A stretch of DNA of 64,000 nucleotides from Microbacterium paraoxydans (GTDB lineage Bacteria; Actinomycetota; Actinomycetes; Actinomycetales; Microbacteriaceae), in NCBI RefSeq assembly GCF_019056515.1, contig NZ_CP064873.1, positions 2,976,001 through 3,040,000 of the forward strand, written 5' to 3'. Shown one piece after another: positions 53,925 through 62,905 of this stretch; the first letter of the stretch is position 1; each line of letters starts with the position of its first letter. Below the pieces are notes generated by a model, which worked only from the letters and a program-made list of their open reading frames with translations, did no database searches and was not told where the DNA came from. A program made the translations under genes and the position numbers.

Positions 53925-55250
53925 ATGTCCGAGAACACCACCGTCTCCCGTCGCCAGCTGCTGCAGTTCGCCGGGCTCGGCGCCGCCGGCCTCCTCCTCG
54001 CCGGTTGCATGCCGAGCGGCGGCGGCAGCGGCAGTCCGTCCTCCTCCCCCGGCGCCGGGCTCGGCGCGGGCGACTTCACCGCCACCGACTTCTCCTTCTC
54101 CAGCTGGTCCCTCACCGAGGAGGCCGCCGCCCCGGCCACCCGCGCGCTGCTCGACGGCTACAAGAAGACCAACGACGTCGGCATCACCGAGGTCTCCTTC
54201 CCCTACAACGAGTACTTCAAGCAGCTCATGCTGCAGGTACGCGGCGGGCAGTTCACCGGCGCCGCGCACGTCGACGTCGCCTGGCTCGCCTCGCTGGCCG
54301 CGCTCGGCAAGCTGGAGGACGTCTCGGCGCTCACGAAGGGGCGCGGCTACACGGCCTCGAGCCTGGAGGCCACGCAGCTCGACGGGAAGCAGTACGCCTT
54401 CCCGTGGACCATCGGCGCGATCGGCCTCATCACGAACTCCGAGCTGCTGACGAAGGCGGGGATCTCCACGTTCCCGACGACCGTCGACGACTTCGAGGCG
54501 GCGCTGAAGAAGCTCAAGGCCCTCGGCGGCGGCCTCATCCCCTACGCCGCCTCGACCAAGGCCGCCCAGCTCAAGGACGTTCTCATCTGGATGCAGACGT
54601 TCGGCAGCGACCTCGTCAAGGACGGGAAGGTCACGATCGGCGACGACGCCAGCATCGAGGCGGTCACCTGGTACAAGTCGCTGTACGACCAGGGGCTCAT
54701 CGCCGCCGACGTCGACCGCTTCGATGCCCGCTCCCTTTTCTCCCAGGGCCGCGCCGCCATCTACGACGACGCCCCCGTGGGCCGCGCGTCCGTCACGCAG
54801 GACTCGCCGGATCCCGACCTCGCCTCCAAGCTCGTGCCCGAGTCCCGCCCGGTGCTGAAGAAGGGCGACACCCCGCGCGCTCTCGTCTGGGGCGGCGCCA
54901 TCGCCATCGTCGGCGGCGGCTCCGGCGACAGCACCCGCACGGCCGCGGACTTCGGCCAGTGGGCCACGAGCGACCTGAAGGCTGTGCTCGGCGACTACGA
55001 GCTGCGCGGCCTGCCGCCCGTGACCGAGGAGGCGCAGGCCTCGAAGGAGGTGGCGTCCGACGCGTTCGGCTCGCGCTTCGCCGAGAAGATCACGGCGACC
55101 GCCACCACCAACCCGTTCTGGCAGTACCCGCAGTACGCCCAGATCGAGACGGTGATCGCCGACCGCGTGCAGGCCGTCCTCGTCGGTCAGCAGAGCGCCA
55201 AGGACGCGATGGCGCAGGCCGGCGACCAGGCGCAGAAGCTGCTGGGCTGA
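53925..55250 (+). CDS. ABC transporter sugar-binding lipoprotein, Tat-type signal
   Basis: 441 residues. The N-terminus has a twin-arginine stretch (VSRRQLLQFAG) and the lipobox LLLAGC, so it is probably exported folded and lipid-anchored. The mature part is a family-1 solute-binding protein: YNEYFKQLMLQVRGGQFTG, AFPWTIGAIGLITNSELLTKAGI, and ALVWGGAIAIVGGG. It lies after its two permeases and before the lyase candidate, so it probably binds that enzyme's products. Confidence 0.9.
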   Translation: MSENTTVSRRQLLQFAGLGAAGLLLAGCMPSGGGSGSPSSSPGAGLGAGDFTATDFSFSSWSLTEEAAAPATRALLDGYKKTNDVGITEVSFPYNEYFKQLMLQVRGGQFTGAAHVDVAWLASLAALGKLEDVSALTKGRGYTASSLEATQLDGKQYAFPWTIGAIGLITNSELLTKAGISTFPTTVDDFEAALKKLKALGGGLIPYAASTKAAQLKDVLIWMQTFGSDLVKDGKVTIGDDASIEAVTWYKSLYDQGLIAADVDRFDARSLFSQGRAAIYDDAPVGRASVTQDSPDPDLASKLVPESRPVLKKGDTPRALVWGGAIAIVGGGSGDSTRTAADFGQWATSDLKAVLGDYELRGLPPVTEEAQASKEVASDAFGSRFAEKITATATTNPFWQYPQYAQIETVIADRVQAVLVGQQSAKDAMAQAGDQAQKLLG

Positions 55251-55261
55251 GGAGCATCGCC

Positions 55262-57067
55262 ATGACCCTCCGCTCGAAGGTCGGCGCCACCGCTGCCGCC
55301 GCCCTCGCCGCACTCGTCCTCGCCGTGCCCGCTCCGGCCGCTGCCGCGACCCCCGACGTCGAGACCGTGCCCGTCACGGTCGACAGCTCCAACCAGTCCG
55401 GCTGGTGGAACCCGCTCGTCGTCGACGGCGACGAGACGTACTTCGCGTACAACGTGCCCGGCTCGGTGGCCGCGAAGCACCAGGTGAACCTCGCCGTCCG
55501 CGCCGCCGACGGCACGTGGACCTCGGGCTGCCTGCGGCTGGCGACCGGGGCCTGCGCGGAGTACCTCGACGACAACGGCCACAACCAGCCGTCGATCGCG
55601 ATCGACGGCGACGGATACATCCACGCGTTCGTCTCGATGCATCACGAGCCGTGGAAGTACTTCCGCTCCACCGCGCCCTACGACGCGACCTCGCTCGTCG
55701 ACGTGAGCGCCGAGATGCCCGACGCCGGGGCCGCGGTCTCCTACCCGGTCACGGCGCAGGGAGCCGACGGCGACATCTGGCTCATGGTGCGCATCGGCGC
55801 CGACCCGCAGGCTCGCCGCGACGGGGTGCTGTACCACTACGACCCCGTGGCCGGGACGTGGAGCCGCGAGACGACGATCGCCGCCGCCGTGAACCACTCC
55901 TTCTACCCGGACGACCTCGAGGTCGATGCCAGCGGCAAGGTGCACGTGCTGTGGGAGTGGGGCCCGTGGCCCGCTGATCCCTATCGCCACCTCGGCTCCT
56001 ACGCGGTGTACGACCCTGCCGCAGGCGGCTTCCGCGACGTCGCCGGGCAGGCGCTGCCGACCCCGATCCGCCCGGACACCCCCGGCGCCGTCGTGTGGCG
56101 CGGCTACGAGCCCGGCGAGACCATCGGCGACGCCGTGCCCGCGGTGCAGACCGCGAAGATGGCCCTCGCCGACGGTGAGCTCGTGGGCGTGACCTACCGG
56201 TACGCGGACGAGACCGAGAACGCCTTCGACGTGCGGTGGACGACCTGGACCGGCTCCGCCTGGACGAGCGAGACCCTCGTGGACACGGACGCCCTCGGTG
56301 GCGGCGTGCAGACCATCGCGGCGCTCGACACCACCACCGCCGGCGGCGAGACCCGCGTCTACGCCGTGGTGTCGGTGCAGGACTGCGGCATCACCCGCAG
56401 TCAGACGGTGCTGCTGACCGCCGGGGCCTCCGGATGGACCGCCGACGCCGTGGGCGATCCGGTCGTGGGCCAGCAGCGCCTCCGCGCGGCGACCCGCACG
56501 GACGGCACCGACATCGTCTACCTCAGCGCCCCCGCCGTTCCCAGCGGCGGCACGCTGCGGCACGCCGAGATCCCGCGCGACGGGCAGCCGGGGGCGACCA
56601 CCCTCCCCGCCATCGTCGCCTCCCTCCGGGGCGACGCCGGCGGCGAGAACCTGGCGCTCGGCAGCACTGCGACCGCCTCGTCCCAGCTCCGCGCCGACAC
56701 CGGCCCGGAGAAGGCGATCGACGGCGGCTGCACGGATGCGAGCCGGTGGATCTCGGCGGCCTCCGACACCCAGCCGACCATCACGGTCGAGTGGGACGAG
56801 GCCGCGCCGCTCGACGTCGTCCGGGTCCGCAGCGGATACACGGTCGGCCCGCCGCAGACCTCCGTGCTGCGCGACTTCACCGTCGAGCTGCGCACCGCGA
56901 GCGGCTGGGTCACGGTCGGCACCGTCACCGGCAACACCCAGACGACGGTCGTGGTCGACGCCCAGGGGCGGACGGCCGATGCCGTGCGCCTGGTCATCAC
57001 CGACCCGTCCGACTCCGCCACCGACGTCGCCCGCGTCTACGAGATCGAAGCGATCGCCGCGCGCTGA
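55262..57067 (+). CDS. Secreted BNR-4 beta-propeller protein with discoidin domain, candidate polysaccharide lyase
   Basis: 601 residues. Sec signal peptide (AAAALAALVLAVPAPAAAAT). Residues about 35-460 form a BNR-4 propeller; YLDDNGHNQP and SMHHEPWKYFRS place His107 20-21 residues before His127/His128, the spacing of the catalytic histidines of PL24/PL25 ulvan lyases. Related propellers include PL27/PL42 rhamnose-glucuronate lyases. The last 140 residues are an F5/8-type C (discoidin, CBM32-like) domain starting NLALGSTATASSQLRADTGPEKAIDGG. Probably a secreted lyase at a uronic acid; substrate not provable here. Confidence 0.8.
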   Translation: MTLRSKVGATAAAALAALVLAVPAPAAAATPDVETVPVTVDSSNQSGWWNPLVVDGDETYFAYNVPGSVAAKHQVNLAVRAADGTWTSGCLRLATGACAEYLDDNGHNQPSIAIDGDGYIHAFVSMHHEPWKYFRSTAPYDATSLVDVSAEMPDAGAAVSYPVTAQGADGDIWLMVRIGADPQARRDGVLYHYDPVAGTWSRETTIAAAVNHSFYPDDLEVDASGKVHVLWEWGPWPADPYRHLGSYAVYDPAAGGFRDVAGQALPTPIRPDTPGAVVWRGYEPGETIGDAVPAVQTAKMALADGELVGVTYRYADETENAFDVRWTTWTGSAWTSETLVDTDALGGGVQTIAALDTTTAGGETRVYAVVSVQDCGITRSQTVLLTAGASGWTADAVGDPVVGQQRLRAATRTDGTDIVYLSAPAVPSGGTLRHAEIPRDGQPGATTLPAIVASLRGDAGGENLALGSTATASSQLRADTGPEKAIDGGCTDASRWISAASDTQPTITVEWDEAAPLDVVRVRSGYTVGPPQTSVLRDFTVELRTASGWVTVGTVTGNTQTTVVVDAQGRTADAVRLVITDPSDSATDVARVYEIEAIAAR

Positions 57068-57103
57068 GCGGCATCATCCCCCTCCCGAAAGGAACCCATC
57101 CCC

Positions 57104-59365
57104 ATGCGCACCCAGACCGTCGAAGCCGACATCATCGTCGTCGGCGGCGGCCTCGCCGGAGTGAGCGCCGCCGTCGCGGCCGCCCGCCTCGGCCGACGTA
57201 CCGTGCTGATCAACAACCGGCCGGTGCTCGGCGGCAACTCCTCCTCGGAGGTGAGGGTCTGGGTGTGCGGAGCGACCGCCCACGGCAACCAGCGGTGGGC
57301 GCGGGAGACCGGGATCATCGGCGAGATGTACCGGGAGAACCAGTTCCGCAACCCCGAGGGCAACCCCGTGTACTGGGATGACGTGGTGCTCGACATCGTG
57401 CGCCGCGAGCCCAACCTCACGCTGTTCCTCAACACGGAGGTGCTCGAGGCCGAGGCCACCGGACCCGACGACGCCCGTCGGGTCCGGTCGGTCACCGGCT
57501 GGACGATGGGCTCGGAGATCCGCACCGTCTTCCGCGGGCCGCTCTTCCTCGACTGCACCGGAGACGGCCTGGTCGGACGGCTCGTCGGCGCCCGCCACCG
57601 ACTGGGCAAGGAGAGCCGCAGCGAGTTCGGCGAGGACTGGGCGCCCGAGCAGCCCGTGCGCGAGTTCCTCGGCTCGACGCTCCTCTTCTATACGAAGGAT
57701 CTCGGGCACCCGGTGAAGTACGTCGCGCCGGAGAGCGCGAAGGACATCTCGACCACCCCGATCCCCTCGTCGCGCATCATCCGCAGCGGCGACAGCGGCG
57801 CGCACTACTGGTGGATCGAGTGGGGCGGCACGCTCGACATCGTCGACGACAACGAGGCGATCCGCGACGAGCTGCGGTCGGTGATCCTCGGCATCTGGGA
57901 CCACATCAAGAACTCCGGCGAGTTCGACGCCGACAACCTGACCCTGGAGTGGATCGGCAACATCCCCGGCAAGCGTGAGTACCGTCGCTTCATCGGCGAC
58001 TACACGCTGCGCCAGCAGGACATCCTGGAGCAGACGTCGTTCGACGACGGCGTCGCGTTCGGTGGCTGGTCCATCGACCTCCATCCCGCCGAGGGGATGT
58101 ACGCGACGGGGGCGGGCGCGGTGCAGCGCTTCTCGGACGGCGTCTTCGAGATCCCGTTCCGCACGCTCTACTCCGTCAACGTCGACAACCTGCTCATGGC
58201 GGGCCGCGACATCTCGGCCACGCACATCGCCTTCGGTGCCGCCAGAGTGATGGCCACGTGCGCCGCGATGGGCGAGGCCGCGGGCACCGCCGCCGCCCTC
58301 TGCTACGCGCACGACGCCACGCCCCGCGAGCTGTACGAGCACCATCGTGCGGAACTCCGGCAGACGCTGCTCCGCGCCGACGCCTCCCTCATCGGAGTCG
58401 CGAACGAGGATCCCTCCGACCTCGCCCGCACCGCCGCCGTCACCGCGTCCAGCACCCTGCGCACGATCGGCACCCCGGAGACCGCCGCGGCCGCGGCGGC
58501 CCCGCACACCCTGACGGACGACCTCGGCATCGTCGTCCCCGTGCACCCGCGCCTCGACACGACCGAGCTGCTGCTCGGCGCCGAGGCCGACACGCAGGTC
58601 ACGGTGGAGGTCTGGTCCACGGGCCGCCCGCAGAACATCGTGCCCGCGGTTCTCGAGCACCGCACCGTGATCGACGTCCCCGCCGGTGGGCCGTCCTGGG
58701 TGCGGGCGGAGACGCCTTTCGCCCCGGAGGACCCGCAGAACGCGATCATCGTGCTCCGCGCGAACCCGCAGGTGCAGGTGCAGCTCGCCGACGAGCTCCC
58801 GCCCGGGGTGCTCACCCTCGTGCACCGGGTCGACAACGACGACCGGAACGTGCAGGTCGACCGCGACGGTCTCCTCGTGCAGTGGCCGACCAAGCCGCTG
58901 CGCGGGCGGGTGCCGGCGTTCCGCACGAGCCCGCACTCCGAGGCGGTCGCGCCGGAGCGCGCCGTCTCCGGGTACAACCGCCCGTTCGGCGGTCCGCACC
59001 TGTGGGCGTCCGCCCCGGAGGCCGAGGGCCCGCAGTGGCTGCGCCTGGACTGGGAGCAGCCCGTCACGGCCTCCGAGATCCGCCTCGTGTTCGACGACGA
59101 CGTGGACCTCGAGCTCAACACCTTGCACCACCACCGCAGCCCCGACGAGGTGCTGCCCCAGCTCGTGCGCGACTACCGGGTCGAGGTGCAGCAGGCGGGT
59201 TCCGAGGAGTGGCGCACCGTGGCGGAGGAGCGCGACAACCGCCATCGTCTGCGGGTGCATCCCCTGCCGGACGACCTCGGCGCCCTCACGGCCGCCCGCC
59301 TCGTGGTGGAGCGGACGAACGGCGTCGCGGAGGCACGCGTGATCGCGTTCCGAGTGCAATCGTGA
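57104..59365 (+). CDS. FAD-dependent oxidoreductase (PF12831-like) with C-terminal discoidin-like domain
   Basis: 753 residues, no signal peptide. The FAD Rossmann motif is IIVVGGGLAGVSAAVAAARLGRRTVLINNRPVLGGNSSSEVRV, and the second FAD contact is VDNLLMAGRDISATHIAFGAARVMATCAAMGEAAGTAAAL. Residues about 450-750 form beta-sandwich parts ending in a discoidin-like module (WLRLDWEQPVTASEIRLVFDDDVDLELN). PF12831 oxidoreductases are frequent in glycan-use loci but their substrates are mostly unknown; oxidation of an imported sugar is plausible. RBS AAAGGAA precedes the ATG. Confidence 0.85.
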   Translation: MRTQTVEADIIVVGGGLAGVSAAVAAARLGRRTVLINNRPVLGGNSSSEVRVWVCGATAHGNQRWARETGIIGEMYRENQFRNPEGNPVYWDDVVLDIVRREPNLTLFLNTEVLEAEATGPDDARRVRSVTGWTMGSEIRTVFRGPLFLDCTGDGLVGRLVGARHRLGKESRSEFGEDWAPEQPVREFLGSTLLFYTKDLGHPVKYVAPESAKDISTTPIPSSRIIRSGDSGAHYWWIEWGGTLDIVDDNEAIRDELRSVILGIWDHIKNSGEFDADNLTLEWIGNIPGKREYRRFIGDYTLRQQDILEQTSFDDGVAFGGWSIDLHPAEGMYATGAGAVQRFSDGVFEIPFRTLYSVNVDNLLMAGRDISATHIAFGAARVMATCAAMGEAAGTAAALCYAHDATPRELYEHHRAELRQTLLRADASLIGVANEDPSDLARTAAVTASSTLRTIGTPETAAAAAAPHTLTDDLGIVVPVHPRLDTTELLLGAEADTQVTVEVWSTGRPQNIVPAVLEHRTVIDVPAGGPSWVRAETPFAPEDPQNAIIVLRANPQVQVQLADELPPGVLTLVHRVDNDDRNVQVDRDGLLVQWPTKPLRGRVPAFRTSPHSEAVAPERAVSGYNRPFGGPHLWASAPEAEGPQWLRLDWEQPVTASEIRLVFDDDVDLELNTLHHHRSPDEVLPQLVRDYRVEVQQAGSEEWRTVAEERDNRHRLRVHPLPDDLGALTAARLVVERTNGVAEARVIAFRVQS

Positions 59366-60321
59366 CGGAGAGCGCTAACGTGAAGGGCATCCGTCGTCCC
59401 GGCGGAGACCGTCGTCCCTCCAGGAGGCCGCAGGTGACCACCTCGCCCGGCGGCCGCGTGCTCCCTGTCGCGCGGGCCACCCGCACGGGACTCATCGCGC
59501 TCGCGGTGCCGCATCTGGAGGAGCCGTACTTCGCGGAGCTCGGCTCGCGCATCGTCCGCGGCGCCGACGACCGGGGCCTGGCGGTGCTCATCGTGCAGAC
59601 CGAGGGCGACCACAGCCGCGAGATCGATGTCGCCAACGGCGTCGGCCTGCCGCCCATCGACGGGCTCATCCACATCCCGCGCTCGCTCACGGTCGCCGAC
59701 CTCACGCGCCGCACCTCCCCCGGGCCGCTCGTGCTGCTGGGCGAGCACATCCAGGTGAGCCCGTTCACGCACGTCACGATCGACAACCGCGCCGCCGCCT
59801 ACACCGCCACCGAGCACCTGCTCGCGGTCGGCTGCCGCCGCATCGGCTTCGTCGGACGCCGCGACGCCCGCCCCTCGGACGCCGCCGACCGTCGGCACGC
59901 CGGGTACCTGGAGGCCCTGGCGGCCGCCGGGATCCCCGCCGACCCCGCCCTCACCGCGCAGGTCGACGCCTTCACGGCCGAGGAGGGCGAGCGCGTGGCG
60001 GGCGCCATGGCCGCCGCGATCCCCGATCTCGACGGCATCGTCTGCTCGAACGACTCGGTCGCCCTCGGTGCGCTGGCCGCTCTCCAGGCCCAGGGGCGGA
60101 GCGTGCCGGGAGACGTCGCCGTCGTCGGCATCGACGACATCCGGGCCGCACGCTTCGCCGTGCCCGCCCTCAGCACCATCGCCCCCGACCACGCCCGCCT
60201 GGTGGACGCGGCGTTCACGGAGCTCGAACGGCAGATCGCCGCGCCGCCGGGAGCCGATCTCCCGGTGCGGCACGTGACGGTCGGCGCCCGGCTGATCCCG
60301 CGGGCGAGCACGGCCCGATGA
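59362..60321 (+). CDS. LacI-family-type sugar-sensing protein lacking the HTH domain
   Basis: 319 residues from the GTG at 59362, which overlaps the previous stop in a GTGA. From about residue 45 it is a standard LacI periplasmic-binding-like domain: RTGLIALAVPHLEEPYFAELGSRIVRGADDRG, CRRIGFVGRRDA, DGIVCSNDSVALGALAALQAQGRSVPGDVAVVGIDDIRAARFAVPALSTI. The first 45 residues are Arg/Pro-rich and show no LacI helix-turn-helix, in this frame or the other two. The hinge helix is also missing. It may be a non-DNA-binding sensor or a decayed repressor. Confidence 0.85.
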   Translation: MTESANVKGIRRPGGDRRPSRRPQVTTSPGGRVLPVARATRTGLIALAVPHLEEPYFAELGSRIVRGADDRGLAVLIVQTEGDHSREIDVANGVGLPPIDGLIHIPRSLTVADLTRRTSPGPLVLLGEHIQVSPFTHVTIDNRAAAYTATEHLLAVGCRRIGFVGRRDARPSDAADRRHAGYLEALAAAGIPADPALTAQVDAFTAEEGERVAGAMAAAIPDLDGIVCSNDSVALGALAALQAQGRSVPGDVAVVGIDDIRAARFAVPALSTIAPDHARLVDAAFTELERQIAAPPGADLPVRHVTVGARLIPRASTAR

Positions 60322-60332
60322 CGGCGGCGGAC

Positions 60333-61142
60333 TCAGTCCGCGAGGGCCGTCGCGAGCGCACGCTCGTCGCCGCCGTCGCGCGGCGCGACGTGCAGGGTGC
60401 CGACGTGGGCCGCGAGCAGCTCCCGTGCGCCGTCGTCGAGGCCGTCGTCGGTGACGAGGCGGTCGATGTCGCTGAGGTCGGCGACGGTCGTGAGTCCGAC
60501 CACACCCCAGCGGGTGTGCTCGGCGAGGACGACGACCTCCCGGCCCGCAGCCATGAGCGCCCGGTTGGTCTCGGCCTCCAGCAGGTTCATGGTCGTGATG
60601 CCGGCCTGCTCGTCGAGGCCGTGGGCGTCGAGGAACACGAGATCGCAGTGCAGGTGCTCCAGGGCGCGGACCGCGACCGGCCCGACGAGGGCCTGCGAGG
60701 GCGTGCGCACGCCCCCGGTGAGCACGACCGTCTGCGTGTACGGAGCGTCGGCGCGATCCGGTGGCGAGAACAGGTCGGAGACCGGCAGGGCGTTCGTGAC
60801 GATCGTGAGCTCGGGGACGCGCACGAGCTCCCGCGCGAGCGCCAGGGCCGTGGGTCCGCCGGAGATGCCGACCGCCATTCCGGGCTCCACGAGATCCGCG
60901 GCCGCCGCGACGATCGCGCGCCTTTCGGCCGAGGCTGCCGGAGCCGGAACCAGACGCTGGAGGCCCCGCGCCCGGACGCCGCCACGGATGCGCTCGACCG
61001 CGCCCTCCTCGGCCAGCTGATCGATGTCGCGCCGCACGGTCATCTCGCTGACCTGCAGCGTGGCCGCGAGCTCGCCGATGGAGGCGGTACCGCGATCGCG
61101 GGTCAGGGCGAGGATGCGCTCGCGTCGTTCCGTGACCAGCAC
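60333..61142 (-). CDS. DeoR family transcriptional regulator
   Basis: 269 residues. The DeoR-type HTH is ERRERILALTRDRGTASIGELAATLQVSEMTVRRDIDQLAEEGAVERIRGGVR; the C-terminal DeoRC domain shows VGISGGPTALALARELV, LTIVTNALPV and VVVLAEHTRWG, so it senses a phosphorylated sugar. The GTG at 61140-61142 follows AAGGAG by 5 nt; an open frame upstream to 61196 is not convincing. Divergent from the esterase gene and convergent to the LacI-like gene with an 11-bp gap. Possible regulator of the isomerase-kinase operon. Confidence 0.9.
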   Translation of the reverse strand: MLVTERRERILALTRDRGTASIGELAATLQVSEMTVRRDIDQLAEEGAVERIRGGVRARGLQRLVPAPAASAERRAIVAAAADLVEPGMAVGISGGPTALALARELVRVPELTIVTNALPVSDLFSPPDRADAPYTQTVVLTGGVRTPSQALVGPVAVRALEHLHCDLVFLDAHGLDEQAGITTMNLLEAETNRALMAAGREVVVLAEHTRWGVVGLTTVADLSDIDRLVTDDGLDDGARELLAAHVGTLHVAPRDGGDERALATALAD

Positions 61143-61222
61143 GCGGTCTCCTTCCGATGGAGCCTCCAGTCTGCCACGCACCCCCGCCCGCCCCACTCCC
61201 GGAACAGGATCCCTCAGCCCGC

Positions 61223-62197
61223 ATGACCTTCCCCGAGCCCTACGCCACCTGGTTCCCCGATGCCACGTTCGACGGCAGCTACGGCCGCACCGAAGCCGAC
61301 CTCCGTGCCGTGCGCCCCGTGCCCGCGCCGCACGGGTTCGCCGACCGCTGGCGACGCTGGCGGCGGGAGGCCGCCGCGGTGGACGCCGCCCCCGTGGTCC
61401 TCTCCACCTCCGAGGAGCAGGGCCGTCGGGTGTCCGTCGTCGAGCATGCCGGCGTCGACGGTGTGCGGCTGCGGGCCTGGGTGGTCGAGCCCCTCGACGG
61501 CCCTCCCCGCGCGGGCGTCGTGCACGGCCACGGCTACGGGGGTCGCGACGCCGTCGATCTCGCCCGGGTGCCGGACGACGTCGCGGCGATCTATCCCGTG
61601 GCCCGCGGGCTCGGCGTGCTGAACGCGGGGATCGGAGCGCCCGAGCCGACCCCGGAGCACGTGCTCGCGGGCATCGACGATCCGGAGCGCTACGTGCTCG
61701 GCCTCTGCGCCCGTGACCTGTGGCTGGCGGCCGACGTCCTCGTCTCGGTCGTCGGCGCGCTTCCTCTCTACTACGTCGGGGAGAGCTTCGGCGGCGGCAT
61801 CGGCGCGCTCGCCCTGCCGTGGGACGACCGGTTCGTGGGGGCCACCCTCATCGTGCCGAGCTTCGGCCAGTACGACGAACGGCTGGCGGTGCCATGCCTG
61901 GGGAGCGGGGAGACCGTGCGTCAGCACGTCCTGCGGCACCCCGAGGCCCGCGAGGTGCTGCGCTGGTTCGACTCCTCCACCGCGATCGGGTTCACGGAGG
62001 TGCCGGTCCGGGTGGAGGCGGCCCTGTGGGACCAGTACGTGCCGCCGCAAGGGCAGTTCGCGGTCGCCGCCGGGGCCCGCGACCTCGACCTGGCCGTCCT
62101 CCCCGCCGGTCACGCCGAGTACCCGGGGTCGGCGGAGGTGACGGCGGCCGCCATCCGCGGCGGGCGCGAGCACCTCGAGCGCGTACTCGCCGGCTGA
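61223..62197 (+). CDS. Acetyl-xylan-esterase-like alpha/beta hydrolase (CE7 type)
   Basis: 324 residues, no signal peptide. TDGVRLRAWVVEP-like strand (VDGVRLRAWVVEPLDGPPRAGVVHGHGYGGRD) is followed by the nucleophile elbow YYVGESFGGGIGALALPW, with Ser in G-E-S-F-G. The acid and histidine are probably in VRVEAALWDQYVPP and LPAGHAEYPG. The layout matches cytosolic CE7 deacetylases acting on imported acetylated oligosaccharides, supporting an acetylated glycan as substrate. Confidence 0.82.
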   Translation: MTFPEPYATWFPDATFDGSYGRTEADLRAVRPVPAPHGFADRWRRWRREAAAVDAAPVVLSTSEEQGRRVSVVEHAGVDGVRLRAWVVEPLDGPPRAGVVHGHGYGGRDAVDLARVPDDVAAIYPVARGLGVLNAGIGAPEPTPEHVLAGIDDPERYVLGLCARDLWLAADVLVSVVGALPLYYVGESFGGGIGALALPWDDRFVGATLIVPSFGQYDERLAVPCLGSGETVRQHVLRHPEAREVLRWFDSSTAIGFTEVPVRVEAALWDQYVPPQGQFAVAAGARDLDLAVLPAGHAEYPGSAEVTAAAIRGGREHLERVLAG

Positions 62198-62237
62198 CGG
62201 CCGTCGGGCGCGCGTCCTCCTCCGCGCAGGAGAGCAC

Positions 62238-62284
62238 TGGACGCAACCTGTCATAACAGGTACAGTGAGCTTGTCATTACAGGT
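62238..62284 (+). promoter_or_regulatory. Promoter with two ACCTGTnATnACAGGT operators
   Basis: TGGACG (62238-62243), a 17-bp spacer and TACAGT (62261-62266). Operator 1, ACCTGTCATAACAGGT (62246-62261), is a perfect 6-4-6 palindrome in the spacer. Operator 2, GCTTGTCATTACAGGT (62269-62284), lies at the predicted transcript start, 23 bp centre to centre. The form suits a GntR- or DeoR-type repressor; the regulator is not identified. Confidence 0.7.
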
Positions 62285-62320
62285 TGCGCGACGACGCAGC
62301 ACCCGTTTCGAGGAGCATGG

Positions 62321-62896
62321 ATGCCCGAGTACCAGACCCCGCCGATCTCCCCGATGGCGATCGCCTTCGACGCCGAGAAGCTCACCCTCTCCCCTGAAGG
62401 CCCCACCCTGACCCGGCGGATGTCCGACCTCGAGGGCCTGTTCCGCGACCACGACGCCTGGGCGGCCGCCGCCGCGGGCGAGGACCCGATCGTCTACACG
62501 GTCGTCAGCTCGCCGGTCCCCGAGATCGAGCGGGAGCTGCCGCAGTCGATCACCACGATCATGCCCGGGGACACGGGCGGCGAGCTCTGGATGACGAAGG
62601 GCCACCAGCACCCCGACCACCAGGGCGAGATCTACCTCGCGCTGCACGGCCGCGGCGGACTGCTCATGTTCGACGGCGAGCGCACCGAGTGGCTCGACAT
62701 GCTCCCCGGCACCATCGGCTACATCCCGCCGGGCTGGGCGCACCGCTCCGTGAACACCGGGGACGAGCCCTACTCCTTCCTCGCCGTGTACCCGGGAGGC
62801 GCCGGCCACGACTACGGCTGGGTGCTGGAGCACGGCATGGGCTCGCGGGCGTTCCGCGCGGAGTCCGGCGTCGACCTGCGCCCCTACGCGGAATAG
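62321..62896 (+). CDS. Cupin-type sugar(-phosphate) isomerase (PF06560, archaeal GPI-like)
   Basis: 191 residues. The cupin metal site reads WMTKGHQHPDHQGEIYLALHGRGGLLMF, with the H-x-H and E ligands, and the fourth ligand is in IGYIPPGWAHRSVN. This matches the cupin phosphoglucose isomerase group, which interconverts an aldose and a ketose (phosphate). Next to an FGGY kinase it probably isomerises the sugar before phosphorylation. GAGGAG lies upstream of the ATG. Confidence 0.85.
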   Translation: MPEYQTPPISPMAIAFDAEKLTLSPEGPTLTRRMSDLEGLFRDHDAWAAAAAGEDPIVYTVVSSPVPEIERELPQSITTIMPGDTGGELWMTKGHQHPDHQGEIYLALHGRGGLLMFDGERTEWLDMLPGTIGYIPPGWAHRSVNTGDEPYSFLAVYPGGAGHDYGWVLEHGMGSRAFRAESGVDLRPYAE

Positions 62897-62905
62897 GCTC
62901 CGGCC

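Noticed and set aside
38398..55250. ATPase gene for the two sugar importers
   Set aside because: No Walker A/LSGGQ protein is present in any frame of the locus; a shared MsiK-type ATPase elsewhere is the usual arrangement in actinobacteria.
59365..59500. Frameshifted LacI helix-turn-helix just before the sensor domain
   Set aside because: None of the three frames across 59360-59500 shows an HTH-like segment; the upstream DNA encodes the oxidoreductase C-terminus.
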